DNA of 64,000 bases from Albugo candida (taxonomy: Eukaryota > Oomycota > Peronosporomycetes > Albuginales): positions 248,001 through 312,000 of the forward strand of contig JBDOQK010000015.1 in NCBI GenBank assembly GCA_040437565.1. The letters are read 5' to 3'. Position 1 is the stretch's first letter, and each line of letters begins with the position of its first letter. The translations under genes and the position numbers were made by a program. The notes beneath the pieces were generated by a model that saw nothing but the letters and a program-made list of their open reading frames with translations, had not been told where the DNA came from and made no database searches. Below are positions 12,501-22,709 of this stretch, one piece after another.

Positions 12501-14629
12501 CTCGTGCAAATGCTTACTCGATTGCGTTTCGGCTCACGTTACAAAAGGAGGACGTGAAAGCCACTTCTAGGCTTGCAGACTTGTCCAGTCTTCGAATAGA
12601 AGATACTTTTTGGCTACCACAGACCTGGTTACTTGAGCTTGTTGGTAAGGTGATGAAGCAACACAACGCAGAGTTACCTTTTGAACTTGTAAGACAATTA
12701 TTTCTAAAACAAGCGCATGCGTATATGACTTCCCGGCTGCAAACTCATCACGGAATATTATACTTCAATTTTCTCATCGCATGTGAAATCATCAAACAAG
12801 ACATTTCTTCATCGAGATTCTCATCGGTGAACGTTTTCGAAGAGTACCTGCGGCGATTCATGACTGTCGTGCTGTACTGGAATGCCTCTCAAGATGCGCT
12901 TACGACGCTACTAGTTGATAAATGTACTGACGGACCTTTGTCAGATTTAGGCGATCTGAGGCCTAATGGTGTCAGCTCACAGCAATGGCAACTTGTACAG
13001 TATCTTGCCAATTGTTGTGAGCCGCTACATGAGTTTATTTTATATGTAGACAACCTTACTCTTGATGCAAAACAGCGCGTATGGGATGTATTAATGCACT
13101 CAAATGCGAGTGGATGGTACACAGAAAGCAGTTCCAGCGGTCTATCGTGGTTCAATATGGACGACAATGATCCGTCATCATCGCTTCCTTCATGCTTGGC
13201 TCCCTACTCAGTAGACCATACTCTTGTGCGTATCTCGCTGGCCGCAATATTCGCTCGGCAGCACCTTCAAGAAGAAATGGGATCATTTTATCATACTGTC
13301 ATGCAAAATGCCAACACAATTTTAGCTACCAGTATTTCAGATTTGAAACGTGAGTCCGCAAAGAATTGTCGAGCAGATTATGCTCACTCTAATCCAAGCT
13401 CGTGGAGGCATATCAAAGAAATATGGAACACATCATGTGCATCTCAACCTTTAATGGTGGTAGCCACATCCTCCGAACACGAAGCTATTTTTTGTATCAA
13501 AACTATAGCTCTGGGCTTGGAAATAAAGACTATACAAGCCGATATGCAGCAGTACGCGTATCTCGATCAATCTACCAGCGATAAGTCCATGTTCTCAACT
13601 GGAGTAACATCGCCTTGCGCTGAATTTCGAAACTGGATCCTTCCAGCCATGTGTGCTGGTAACTGGGTCCTATTTCCGCATGCGGACCTTTATCTATTTA
13701 GTGTATCCAGGGCCATAGAGTTTATCGAAACAGCCCTGCACAGCATTGACAGTATACATGAGAATTTTCGAATATGGTTTGTCGTACATATGCCTAAAGA
13801 TGCGCAATCTGAACAGCGAGAACTTTGGCGTACTTGGTCGATTTTACAAAGTGGTTTTACATGTGAGCTGCATTATGGCGTACGGTACGCCTTTGGTGAC
13901 TGCCTCACTCAATCTGCTTACATTTCAGTGGAATTGATGGAGGCGCTGGGCATAGATACAAAATTTGAGAGAAATTTTCTGTTCTTGGCGATTTACCACG
14001 GCATTTTGGTGTGGCTTGGAGGTCGCTCTTCGTGGGAAGGGATATGTGATAGTGATCTTCGGTCGGTTATCGATATTGCAATGCGAGTATTAGGCACCTG
14101 CTGTGATGAAAGAATGGCCGATTTGAATGACGGTGAAATCTGGTCTGAAGTCACGGCAGCTACCGTAACAGTGTATCATAGCAAGATGAGGAATCAAAGT
14201 ACTAGAAAAATGGCTGAAAATTTGCTTTATTCCTTAGTGACGACACGGTGTGAAGGCAATTGTTATTGTAGATTTTCTTTGTTGCCTTCAATTTGGGTGG
14301 AAGAAGCACCAGTGCACACTCAGATGGAATTCGAGGAAGTTGAGGCAACCATACCTCTGTTGAAATTGGCGAATTTGACTCGATTTGATCAGATACTTGG
14401 CCAAGATTGGCGAGACATCTGTTCGAGAGAAGCATTTGATATCACGAAAAAGGCAAGCGTAGATGAGCTTGCAGATGAGATTTACGGTCAACCAAAAGTC
14501 GATTCTAAGTCGCCGTGCTTTCAGTCATCTGCAGTCGAGCCACTAGATAGCCGACAGGAGCAGGAGCTCAACTTGATGGCGTCTATATTCTTGGCCAGCT
14601 GTGGTCACAATCAGCCAATTGAACAGTAG
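519..14629 (+). CDS. Dynein heavy chain, highly divergent, degenerate AAA1 and AAA4
   Basis: Motor subunit of flagellar (axonemal-type) dynein by architecture. Exons are 519-559 and 638-14629; the 78-bp intron (gtacgt...tgtag) joins in phase and supplies the only upstream ATG. Removing the redundant copy and gap (1395-1645) gives 4,593 codons, a usual axonemal length. Visible landmarks: a tail of about 1,470 residues; linker motifs FLSDISLAELL and SWPEQV; YGYEYLGN at about residue 1480 marking AAA1; an AAA2 P-loop GKTQAGKS (~1923) with LDGSID; an AAA3 P-loop GPTGSGKT (~2435) with a FFDDV Walker B; coiled-coil stalk (~3170-3500); AAA5 IQGLPADD and IDPSQVATEWIKN. The canonical AAA1 GPAGTGKT is replaced by a sequence with no GK (near SSVGIPT, ~1525), and CFDEFNRI by LVENAQRI (~1575). 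AAA4 also lacks a P-loop (~2850). The C-terminus after the degenerate GWN region is shorter than usual. The very long open frame argues against a pseudogene. Class within axonemal dyneins not assigned. Confidence 0.9.
1395..1796. repeat. 100-N gap flanked by an identical 151-bp direct repeat (unmerged overlap)
   Basis: Bases 1395-1545 recur as 1646-1796 around the N run 1546-1645. The repeat lies inside the dynein coding sequence, and keeping both copies would shift the frame. Removing 251 bp restores one continuous frame, so this is an assembly artefact. Confidence 0.95.
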
Positions 14630-15655
14630 CAGTACATCTAAGAAGTATGCTTTACATGCATTGGCGTCAAGTAGTCTGGTATCATTGTAAGCTCTAAATA
14701 TGATGAGGTACACTGTCGGGTTATGNNNNNNNNNNNNNNNNNNNNNNNNNNNNNNNNNNNNNNNNNNNNNNNNNNNNNNNNNNNNNNNNNNNNNNNNNNN
14801 NNNNNNNNNNNNNNNNNNNNNNNNNATGTAGAACTCCTACACATGGTATACACTACTTCAGACTCAAGATTATCTGTGGCTGTTTCATCAGCGACAGACC
14901 CATACCGTAGGCATACCGGTTACATGAACATATGTCTCAATTGATGCCGAGGACTCGAGCACTCAGTTCTGCGTACACAACAAAGAGTAGGGTTACAAGT
15001 CGTGAATTGATCGGTATAGCCTCTTTCATCCGCATATTCTATTACTCGCGCCAATATTGGCTGTGGAACTTAGCGTACCGTTACAGTAGAATAGAGAAAG
15101 CTGAGAGAGATTAACGATACAATCTGAACCAATCAGGATGAGCTGACTTTTTTTTTTTTGCCGATATGAGCAAGAATCAACGACGTGGACAGTCATTACA
15201 ATTCATCTCCTAGCTCTTATCGGTACTTTAGTAAAGTACAGTTCATACGCTTGTTTATTGCTACATTCGTCCGTTGAATGTTGGAGGGTACACATGTTCG
15301 TGTCAAATGCACAATCCGATAGATACCGGGATTTTCATCCAATAAGACTCTGCGTTTGCCTTCAAAGGTCACAATCTGTAGAACCGTGTATCAGCTCTAA
15401 ATTGGCTAACACTGCCAAATCTGATAGGCGACAGTCTTGAAGAACTGGTGAACCAGGAATCCAGCAGCTTAGAAAAGTGTCAAGCGAGCTACGTATATCG
15501 TGCAAACTTATATATGCGAACAAAGTTATAAGCTCTTACAGTGATACTGGATCTAGCATCAACTGACGTTTATTGCAGTGCAAAATTTTCCATAGAGCTC
15601 GAAAGATAAACTAGTTGCGAAACAAATTTACAAACGATACGTGGCTGCATATAGA
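14630..15655. other. Intergenic region with a 100-N gap (14726-14825)
   Basis: Spacer between the dynein stop and the next gene. The gap here has no duplicated flanks, so it may be real missing sequence. No convincing ORF is seen; a short T-tract lies at about 15148-15159. The 5' region of the downstream gene must be in its last few hundred bases. Confidence 0.6.
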
Positions 15656-16240
15656 ATGATAGTATCAAGCAAGATATCAAATAATCAATGGAAACGATTC
15701 TCTACTGATTCACATAAAAGCATTTCCGATCGACATGAAGTGACACATCTACGACGACGCGATTTGCATGCGTGCAATGCATCCGAGCAATCCTATGGAA
15801 GTACGAAAAGAAAAAAGAGTGTTCGTTGGGATAAGATCACTGTGTATGAATTCGGTGTTGGTCTAGGCGGCAGTACTGTGTCTAACAGAGGAGGCCCGTC
15901 AATTGGTCTGTCTGAAAAACCCGAGTTCACCTGGTATACAAAAGTCGGAGAAATGGCAGAGTGCAGTGAAGGTATTCATCGTTTCACTCCTGAAGAAAGA
16001 GTTTACTTATTAAAGACTGCTGGAATTGATGATGAAATAATTCTTCGATATTCCCGTGAAGCCTCAATCATACTAGGATCAAGAAAGCGTACGATGGCAG
16101 AGACAGTGAAGGAACGTCAGCGACAACGCCATAAAAGGCGAACCATCGACTCTCTGGACCAAACTTGCTCCACTTATGCTCAAAAGCGGCCAGCTTTGAT
16201 CCCAGCCAATTATGATTTAGCAATTTTACTTAGTGGTTGA
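15656..16240 (+). CDS. Conserved hypothetical protein with CSRNP-like motif, 194 aa
   Basis: Single-exon ORF; the ATG at 15656 is the first in frame. An N-terminal basic, low-complexity half leads to KKSVRWDKITVYEF followed by VGLGGSTVS..GGPSIGL (residues ~55-90) and then HRFTPEERVYLLKTAGI (~112-130). This block recalls the pattern V-[RS]-[FW]-x3-V-x-[EI]-[FY]..LG(D)NPSVS..GPPL seen in cysteine/serine-rich nuclear proteins and many fungal and stramenopile hypotheticals. The C-terminus is Arg/Lys-rich (RKRTMAETVKERQRQRHKRR), consistent with a nuclear protein. The function is unknown and the family link is by eye only; a regulatory nuclear role is inference. It stands alone between two gene-poor stretches. 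Confidence 0.6.
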   Translation: MIVSSKISNNQWKRFSTDSHKSISDRHEVTHLRRRDLHACNASEQSYGSTKRKKSVRWDKITVYEFGVGLGGSTVSNRGGPSIGLSEKPEFTWYTKVGEMAECSEGIHRFTPEERVYLLKTAGIDDEIILRYSREASIILGSRKRTMAETVKERQRQRHKRRTIDSLDQTCSTYAQKRPALIPANYDLAILLSG

Positions 16241-17735
16241 ACTTCCTAGAAGGCATTCGCTAGCATTAGGTTCTGCTAGTTATAAATATCTCAGGATTGC
16301 GGATAGACTAGAGACCTGCTAATCATGCTTGTTACGGGCCATTGCATTTTGATTTTACAATAGAAAAAATGTTCTAGTAAACAGGACACTTGGCTGTAAA
16401 ACCTGCTATGCGACATCACGTGAGACATTGATTGCCTGATTATTCATCCCTGGTTAAGACGTTACAAACTTTACCTGGGAATAATAATAATTATAGAACG
16501 GGTCACCTGGCGATCGTAAGTTCGATCAGGACTTAGGGCTGTGCAGAGAGGAGCAACTGATTAAACACGCAACCGGAATCGAAGTCGAGTGATACAAAAG
16601 TGGTGGTTAGCTAACAACGTCGTCAGATGTTGATCAAGTCATGGATACGAAAGCGTATTTCACTTTTCTGATTCCGACGAGCATCGCATTGATCATGTCT
16701 ACTTTGGGCTTTCATTCGCGCTGTTAAGTACAGCACGGTGAGCAAAAGTCAATTCGGAGACAGTTGGAAAACAGCCTCACAACTAGAAAAGGCGATGAAC
16801 GGAAAAGTTTTGTCCAAAGTTGTCATCCAACTGTCACTTCGACGGCCTAAATTTAGTTGGCTTTCTACGATTCGTCCGCTAGCCTAACCTTTTAGCCCCG
16901 GTACGCGTTTTGATCTTCTACATGCTGAGATACGATAGTAGACACACAACGCGGGCTTACTTCCACGTATAGAGAGTAAGTCCTTAGTAGGCTGACAGGA
17001 TGATTTCGTCAATCTGCAAACATGATATCGTGTGGACATGAGAACATACGTTTTTGTTTGAAAAAACACAGAACCGCCGAGACATAATTTATACAAAAGC
17101 ATCTTGATACTGTCTCGTTAACCTTTTTTCATCTTAGTCTCATTGAAAATCACATGCTGTCGCACTATTGGATCGTACTGACAACAAAAGACTTACTTTC
17201 ACATTCGATGATAAGATATGAAGATGCGTACCTTTCGAAGGGAGAGTTTACGCTGCACATTACGAGGATTCTTGGTGGTGGTATAGAAGAATCTACATTT
17301 GCTTGTCAGTTGCTTACCGGATGAACAAGACTGTGTACCCTGTATTTGCTGAGCTGATCATTTTGATGATAATGTTCTTTGCTTTTCCCTAAGGAATTTT
17401 ATTTTTAGGAATAAGTCGTTCGCGTAGGATGACGTGACATAGTTTACTTTCGCCATTGTGTTCCAATCGATAAAGACGATATTATCACCAATCCGGTCTA
17501 TGTACCTTTGAAACTTAACAGTCAATAATTTTTTCCTGGCTCGTGCATGGTGATCCTTTGCAAAAACACACACGACTAGATGCATTTATAGTCTCATATA
17601 CGAGTTCAGAAAGGTTATAAAACATAAAACCTCCATGACCCAGGATAAAGAATATCGCCAGGAATGAATCCATAATCACAGTTTCTATTATTAGGCTGTC
17701 TGAGCACGCAAAGCCAAGCGGGTGTCTTGGAAGAC
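16241..17735. other. Intergenic region, 1.5 kb
   Basis: No assignable gene. It holds the kinase promoter at its right end and one small minus-strand ORF with a signal-peptide-like start, listed separately. No tRNA-like or terminal-repeat structure was seen. Confidence 0.5.
17515..17673 (-). CDS. Possible small secreted peptide, 52 aa
   Basis: A short ATG-initiated ORF on the minus strand. It begins MDSFLAIFFILGHGG, a plausible signal peptide, and ends with a small Cys-rich part (CFCKGSPC...C, four Cys). It overlaps the upstream region of the plus-strand kinase gene, leaving only about 60 bp between the two start codons. Nothing but length, signal-like start and Cys content supports it; it could be one exon of a larger gene or chance. 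Confidence 0.2.
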   Translation of the reverse strand: MDSFLAIFFILGHGGFMFYNLSELVYETINASSRVCFCKGSPCTSQEKIIDC

Positions 17736-19025
17736 ATGACGGCCTCAAATCGAAAGAAAATAGTTGAAAGTCGTGTTTCAAGTGATCTTTGTGCAACTGC
17801 ATGTGAAGAATCCGATGAATTGGTCGTTCTTTGTGCTAAACAGTACTCTCAGCAGTGGATACGAAAGGAGAAAATTGGTCAAGGAGCTCAAGGATCTGTT
17901 TATCGGTGTGTGGACATCAGAACCGGTCAGGAGGTAGCTGTCAAAATAATCAACACACAAGGTACATCCCCCACTGAAGTCGAAAACATAAAGGAAGAGG
18001 TCAAAATCATAAAGCAATTGCACCATAGCTGTCTTGTTCAATATTATAAAATCAAACAGGAGAAGAGGAAGAAACAACTCCGGATATACATGGAGTATGG
18101 TGCAGGCGGCGCTTTGAGCTGTAAAATACGTCGTGATGGACCAATTTTGCTACCTGCACTCCGCACGTTTACTCGTCAACTTGTGAGAGGTCTACAATTT
18201 CTTCATGAAAATGGGATCGCGCATCGAGATGTTAAATGTGCCAACATTTTCTTATCCAGGGATTGTCAAAGTATAAAACTTGGGGATTTTGGTGCTTACA
18301 AAGTGTTCGGGAAAGTATCTCTAGTAGGAGGATTAAAGGGTACACCACATTGGATGGCTCCGGAGGTCATACGCGAACAATGCACTTCTGAAGATGCATG
18401 GATCAGGGCCGATATATGGAGTTTGGGATGTACCGTCCTGGAGATGTTTACGGGACGTAGTCCATGGCAAGAATATAGTAATCCGATGGCTGCAATGTAC
18501 CAGATTGTTACAAGCGATCAAATCCCAAACATCCCAAGCTTAGCGCCAGACGATCTTGTCGAATTTCTACAAAAGTGTTTGCATCGTGAACCATCGAAAC
18601 GTTTCACGACAACGGGATTACTGCAATTGCCATTTATACATAACGAAAGCAAAAAAAAGAAGGATCCTTTGCAAGGTCTCAGGAGCCGGTGCGTTGATTT
18701 GTTACAAGTAGACGTGTCAGACGCGAAGGGGGATGCAAAGCTTTTTTCAAAAAACTGTGTGAGAGAGGAAGAAAACTATTGTGTTTCCGAGATGGAGGAA
18801 CCAGAACAAGGAGAAAGGAAAACTATACAAATGTTGCCACCAATCGGACAGCTTGTCTCAAGCATAAACGGTGTCGGTAGAATGAGGCAACTGCATCACG
18901 ATAACTTGGTGGGTACTGTCTACACACGCGCAGTGACAGCTCCCATTCCGTCTATCCCAAAGTTTTCAGATCGTAGATACAGCGGGCATTCACAAGCTAA
19001 GCTACCCCCTTTGTTATTGCGCTAG
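17736..19025 (+). CDS. STE11/MAPKKK-like serine/threonine protein kinase, 429 aa
   Basis: Single-exon kinase; the in-frame ATG is at 17736. The catalytic domain covers residues ~42-301. The Gly-rich loop is GQGAQG (48-53), with VAVKI (Lys70), a helix-C Glu in KEEVKIIKQL, HRDVKCAN (163-170), DFG (184-186), GTPHWMAPEV and DIWSLGCTVLEMFTG. GTPHWMAPEV and KCANIFL are typical of MAPKKKs such as the plant ANP/NPK1 and yeast Ste11 groups, which phosphorylate MAPKKs in the cytoplasm. All catalytic residues are present, so it should be active. The ~130-residue C-terminal tail is charged (Lys and Glu runs) and has no recognised domain. No N-terminal regulatory domain is present, so its input is not evident from sequence. 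Confidence 0.88.
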   Translation: MTASNRKKIVESRVSSDLCATACEESDELVVLCAKQYSQQWIRKEKIGQGAQGSVYRCVDIRTGQEVAVKIINTQGTSPTEVENIKEEVKIIKQLHHSCLVQYYKIKQEKRKKQLRIYMEYGAGGALSCKIRRDGPILLPALRTFTRQLVRGLQFLHENGIAHRDVKCANIFLSRDCQSIKLGDFGAYKVFGKVSLVGGLKGTPHWMAPEVIREQCTSEDAWIRADIWSLGCTVLEMFTGRSPWQEYSNPMAAMYQIVTSDQIPNIPSLAPDDLVEFLQKCLHREPSKRFTTTGLLQLPFIHNESKKKKDPLQGLRSRCVDLLQVDVSDAKGDAKLFSKNCVREEENYCVSEMEEPEQGERKTIQMLPPIGQLVSSINGVGRMRQLHHDNLVGTVYTRAVTAPIPSIPKFSDRRYSGHSQAKLPPLLLR

Positions 19026-19819
19026 AAGAGTAGTTCCATGCATTTACGACCAGATATACATCATCATTACATTCTACTAGCAACTTACACGCATGAAATA
19101 AATAAATCTGTATTGCGATTTGGATGCTTCATAAAACGGGTATGGTACAACAAACAGTTTGGTGACCGGAAGCAATTACGCTGAGCCTATACGACGCAGA
19201 GCTGGCAATAACATGACTGTGCTCATATTGAATATTATTAAAATTGGACAATTGGCAGATGTGCTGATAGAAAATAAGACGTAACAAGTACACGGCTCGC
19301 AGCTGTATTACTTACTCATCCAGTTTTGGAAAGATAAACATCTTATAGAAAAGACATGGTCGTCGGGAAGAATGTGTCCTCATCGTCAGCTTCTTGACTG
19401 TCAAGTGACCACATTATTGATTTTTCAATCAAGACTTCCCCCAAGTTATAACAACAAAGGTAGCTTTGGAAATGCAAGATCTTACAAAAAAACTCGATCT
19501 GTGAGTGCAAGTTGTGACTACTTCGGGGATATAATGCTCGATAGAACGCTCTAGCGAAGTCGTACGACTCATGATAAACACAGCTATTCTAGTCTTTGAT
19601 TGAAATTCGCTCCTGACGTCATGCAGCAGAGATAAGTCATTCTTCAAACCCTCTAGTGCTCATGTTCATTTTTACTATAATCTATCGTTTCGTATTGATA
19701 CGTGATTAGCACGAATCTCGCTGCATTTGTCTATTATTGTGTGTCTTTTTATATCGGCACCCAAGTGACAATGAGGATAGGACATTTCCGATCTTGTTTT
19801 TGGTAAAACAGCTGATCTG
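19026..19819. other. Intergenic region, 0.8 kb
   Basis: AT-rich spacer between two plus-strand genes. No convincing ORF or RNA gene. It should contain the 3' end of the kinase transcript and the promoter of 19820-20461. Confidence 0.5.
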
Positions 19820-20461
19820 ATGGCTTTCTTTGGTATCACAATTCTTGGTGCACAAAATCCATTCGACGAGACAAAAGCGACGCCTCTGCACGCTTTTTCT
19901 GAGCAGGAATTCCAAAAGGCCTTCTTGGAAACGTATCAACCTGGCTTTTCATTGTATTCAGAAGACGAGGATGTTGCTATAGCACGTAGAGAAGCCGGTA
20001 ATTTCGTCACGATCAATCACGCACAGCTGAGGGCTTTTGTAATGAACCTTTACAAATGCCCACAAGGTATAGATAATGCACCAAGTCTCTCGTACGCTTA
20101 TTTGGATAAAGCTTTCCACGATCTTGTTGGTAACGAAATATCGCTTGCGATGCTTCAGCAAAGACTAGTACTAGCTTGCAAGTTGTCACAAGAAGAGGAA
20201 GCAAAATCTCTCGAATCAGTATATAGTCGCCAGGAGAATGACACACGAGAATACATCTCAGCTCAAGAATTACGTACAGCTCATGGGAAGCATCACCGAA
20301 TGATGAAGAACCCATCTGAGAAGAGTCTAGTCACAATGATTGAGTCTCAGACATACGGATGGCAGAAGCCGGGCTTCAAGCAGGAACGACGACCAAAACA
20401 GAGTTGTGAGGAGACAAAATTTGCCAGCGCCATGACAAAAGCTGGAATGTATTATTATTAG
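19820..20461 (+). CDS. Conserved-looking protein, possible flagella-associated, 213 aa
   Basis: Single-exon ORF with an ATG start. The protein is soluble and mixed-charge. Its N-terminus MAFFGITILGAQNPF and C-terminus (QTYGWQKPGFKQERRP, then SCEETKFASAMTKAGMYYY) have the look of short ciliary or microtubule-inner proteins, which often end in similar Tyr/Arg-Pro-rich patches with an 'SxETxxAxxMxxAG' segment. That link is an impression, not a recognised family. A middle part (~60-150) with regular helices could hold degenerate EF-hand-like pairs. It converges on the CK1-RS gene with only 103 bp between their stop codons. Confidence 0.6.
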   Translation: MAFFGITILGAQNPFDETKATPLHAFSEQEFQKAFLETYQPGFSLYSEDEDVAIARREAGNFVTINHAQLRAFVMNLYKCPQGIDNAPSLSYAYLDKAFHDLVGNEISLAMLQQRLVLACKLSQEEEAKSLESVYSRQENDTREYISAQELRTAHGKHHRMMKNPSEKSLVTMIESQTYGWQKPGFKQERRPKQSCEETKFASAMTKAGMYYY

Positions 20462-20564
20462 TCATAAATTCTAGTTTAAGGCACACTGAGCTCTGATCGC
20501 ATCTGTAAGAAATAAACACTTGGTACGAAATCCCTGACATCCAACTGACGCACACCCTTAGGTG

Positions 20565-22709
20565 TCAGCGGTTCGTGATTCCTAGATTTTGGCTCAACTC
20601 ATCTCGTACATTTCCCCCGTTGGATTCTTCCCGTGACTGTAATTTACGACTTATTGATGATGAGGACCTCGATTTTGACTTGCGAGGATACCTACGACTA
20701 TTGCGAGCTAAAGGTCGACGAAAACGAGTATAGGAACCTGATCGTGATGATCTCGATTCCGAGCTTGATCGATGATTGCTCCGAGATCTTGCACGCGACC
20801 TAGATGGAGACCGAGGCTGATGGCGAAAACGAGACCGAGCTTGGAATCTAGAATTGGGTCGTCTTCTCCGTTGAAATTGAAATTGCGACCGTGATCGTGA
20901 ACGTGACCGCATTCTTCTTTTGAGACGCTCATCTCTACTAGCTTCTTGATTAGCGGCTTTGTGAGAAGAGTGATGTGTTCCTGCGGCACTTGATGCATGC
21001 TCGTGCGGTGAGAGAACGGAATTTGTTTTTCGACCCTGTTCTATTGCAAAATGTGTATCTCCATTATGGTCCTTATTAGAAACACTGCTCGGATCAGTCG
21101 CATTATTCGCATCACCAGAGCTGTTTGCTTGACGAGTCTGCTTCAGGACACGCTCTTCAATGTCTTGACGTAGCTTCCACTCTCGTTCGCGCCGTTTTTT
21201 CACACCCTCGTCGCGTAATTTCTGTTCTGACTGTCGTCTTTTAGAGAAGCTTTCTATCGGGGGAGGAGATGGAAGTTGCGTCTGCACTATCAGTTGTTCC
21301 AACTTATAAACGTTTTGCTGCACTCGAAAAAAATCTTCCATTTTCAAGTCGCTGCAACCAAAAAACGTTTGGAATCGCTTGGCTACAGCATACAAAGATT
21401 CTAATACAGTTGCAGGTTCCTTTTTCGTCATAAACTCTTCCACTTTGGATGCCCATACAAGGGCTCTATCAGTATCACTTTCCAATTTCTCCCACTCGCT
21501 AATAACGTCTTCCTGTGGCTCGTGAACGGGCTGAAATTTCAACAGTGTATTCCGAATAAAGTCGTAATTTACACTTTCTTCATATTTGAGCGACAAAAGA
21601 TACCTCATGATTGCCAGTAAATGGTGTGCGCCCACAAGTCCATCGACCAGTAATTCCGGTTTTTTCTCCGTGTAGTATTCTTTCAGCTCAAGAACAATTT
21701 GACGATTTTTTTGCTGTGCATCCAATGCCCATGGAAGTTCCCCACGCATAAAGTCCAAAAGTAGATAAAACCAGGACCATAAATCATCTTTAGGGCTCAG
21801 TTCCTGCCGACGATGAGCACTTAGCGAGGCGTACATCGATGTACCACGAAAATCTGCTTTTTCACGGGCTGGTATGATTTTCCCATCGATACGGTATTGT
21901 CTCGACAAACCAAAGTCGATAATATAGTATTTCCTAAGTGCACAAGTGTAACGTCGAACAAAACACGATCGCAATACATCACAGTATACCTTCTTGATGA
22001 AGTCAAGGGTAGACCGGAAGCGAAATTGGATGCTTTGATGTCACGATGGACATAACCATGAGAGTGGAACGCTTCAATGCAATCCAGCATCTACAAGACG
22101 TATATATCATTTTGAAGCTCCAGTGGGTGAATGAATTAGAAGGAACCTCAAGGCCCACGGAGACACACTTATTAACAGAGATTCCTCGAGATGCATCAGG
22201 AGACATCCGAAGCATTGACATACTTTCACCTAGCAACTCCATGACAAGGACTGTGCTTTCTGCATGTTTGCTACATGAAAGCACTCATTAGTATGATGAG
22301 TCAAATCTGTACGATAATAAATACGTGCCCAAAATAATAGTATCGACAAACGTGACGACAGCTTTGCAAACTTTTGAGAATCGTGCTCTCCCATTCAAGA
22401 ACTGGTTTTAGGGAAGTGGGAGCTTCCACTTTTACAGCAACTCGTTGACCAGTGTCGATGGCATTTGCTGCATAAATCTGACTGAATGTTCCCTGCGGTA
22501 ATCAAATTCATCTGAATGAAGACGGACAAACCAGAAACGCTGGCAAATATTACCTCTCCTATTTTTTCAACGATCTTCCATCGATCTCCGATAATATCAC
22601 CCGCCTACGACTTCACGTCAGATCAAATTTTGGCAGTACCACATATCATTGTAGGAGTTTGTACAAGTAGAATATTCTTATTAATGGGTTCCATCGAGGA
22701 CGACTGCAT
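20565..22709 (-). CDS. Casein kinase 1 family kinase with C-terminal RS domain, 617 aa
   Basis: Exons on the minus strand: 22665-22709, 22554-22604, 22329-22492, 22147-22270, 21990-22090, 20565-21933. The five introns are 56-61 bp and all junctions keep phase. The intron at 22271-22328 starts GC rather than GT. The kinase domain has IGEGTFSQI (30-38), VAVKVE (Lys53), SCRHVCRYYYFGKH, HRDIKASN (143-150), IIDFGLSRQY (DFG 168-170), FRGTSMYAS and DDLWSWFYLL: a CK1/TTBK-type kinase with a helix-C Glu segment EWES. After a helical, Glu/Arg-rich middle part, residues ~500-595 are rich in RS/SR dipeptides like an SR splicing factor. RS domains usually send proteins to nuclear speckles and are themselves kinase substrates, so a role in splicing is a reasonable inference. 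The catalytic residues look intact. Confidence 0.85.

Noticed and set aside
16500-16560. tRNA-like 'gttcgatc' sequence
   Set aside because: No matching A box, acceptor stem or anticodon arm could be folded around it; similar B-box-like strings at 24047 and 54080 failed the same test.
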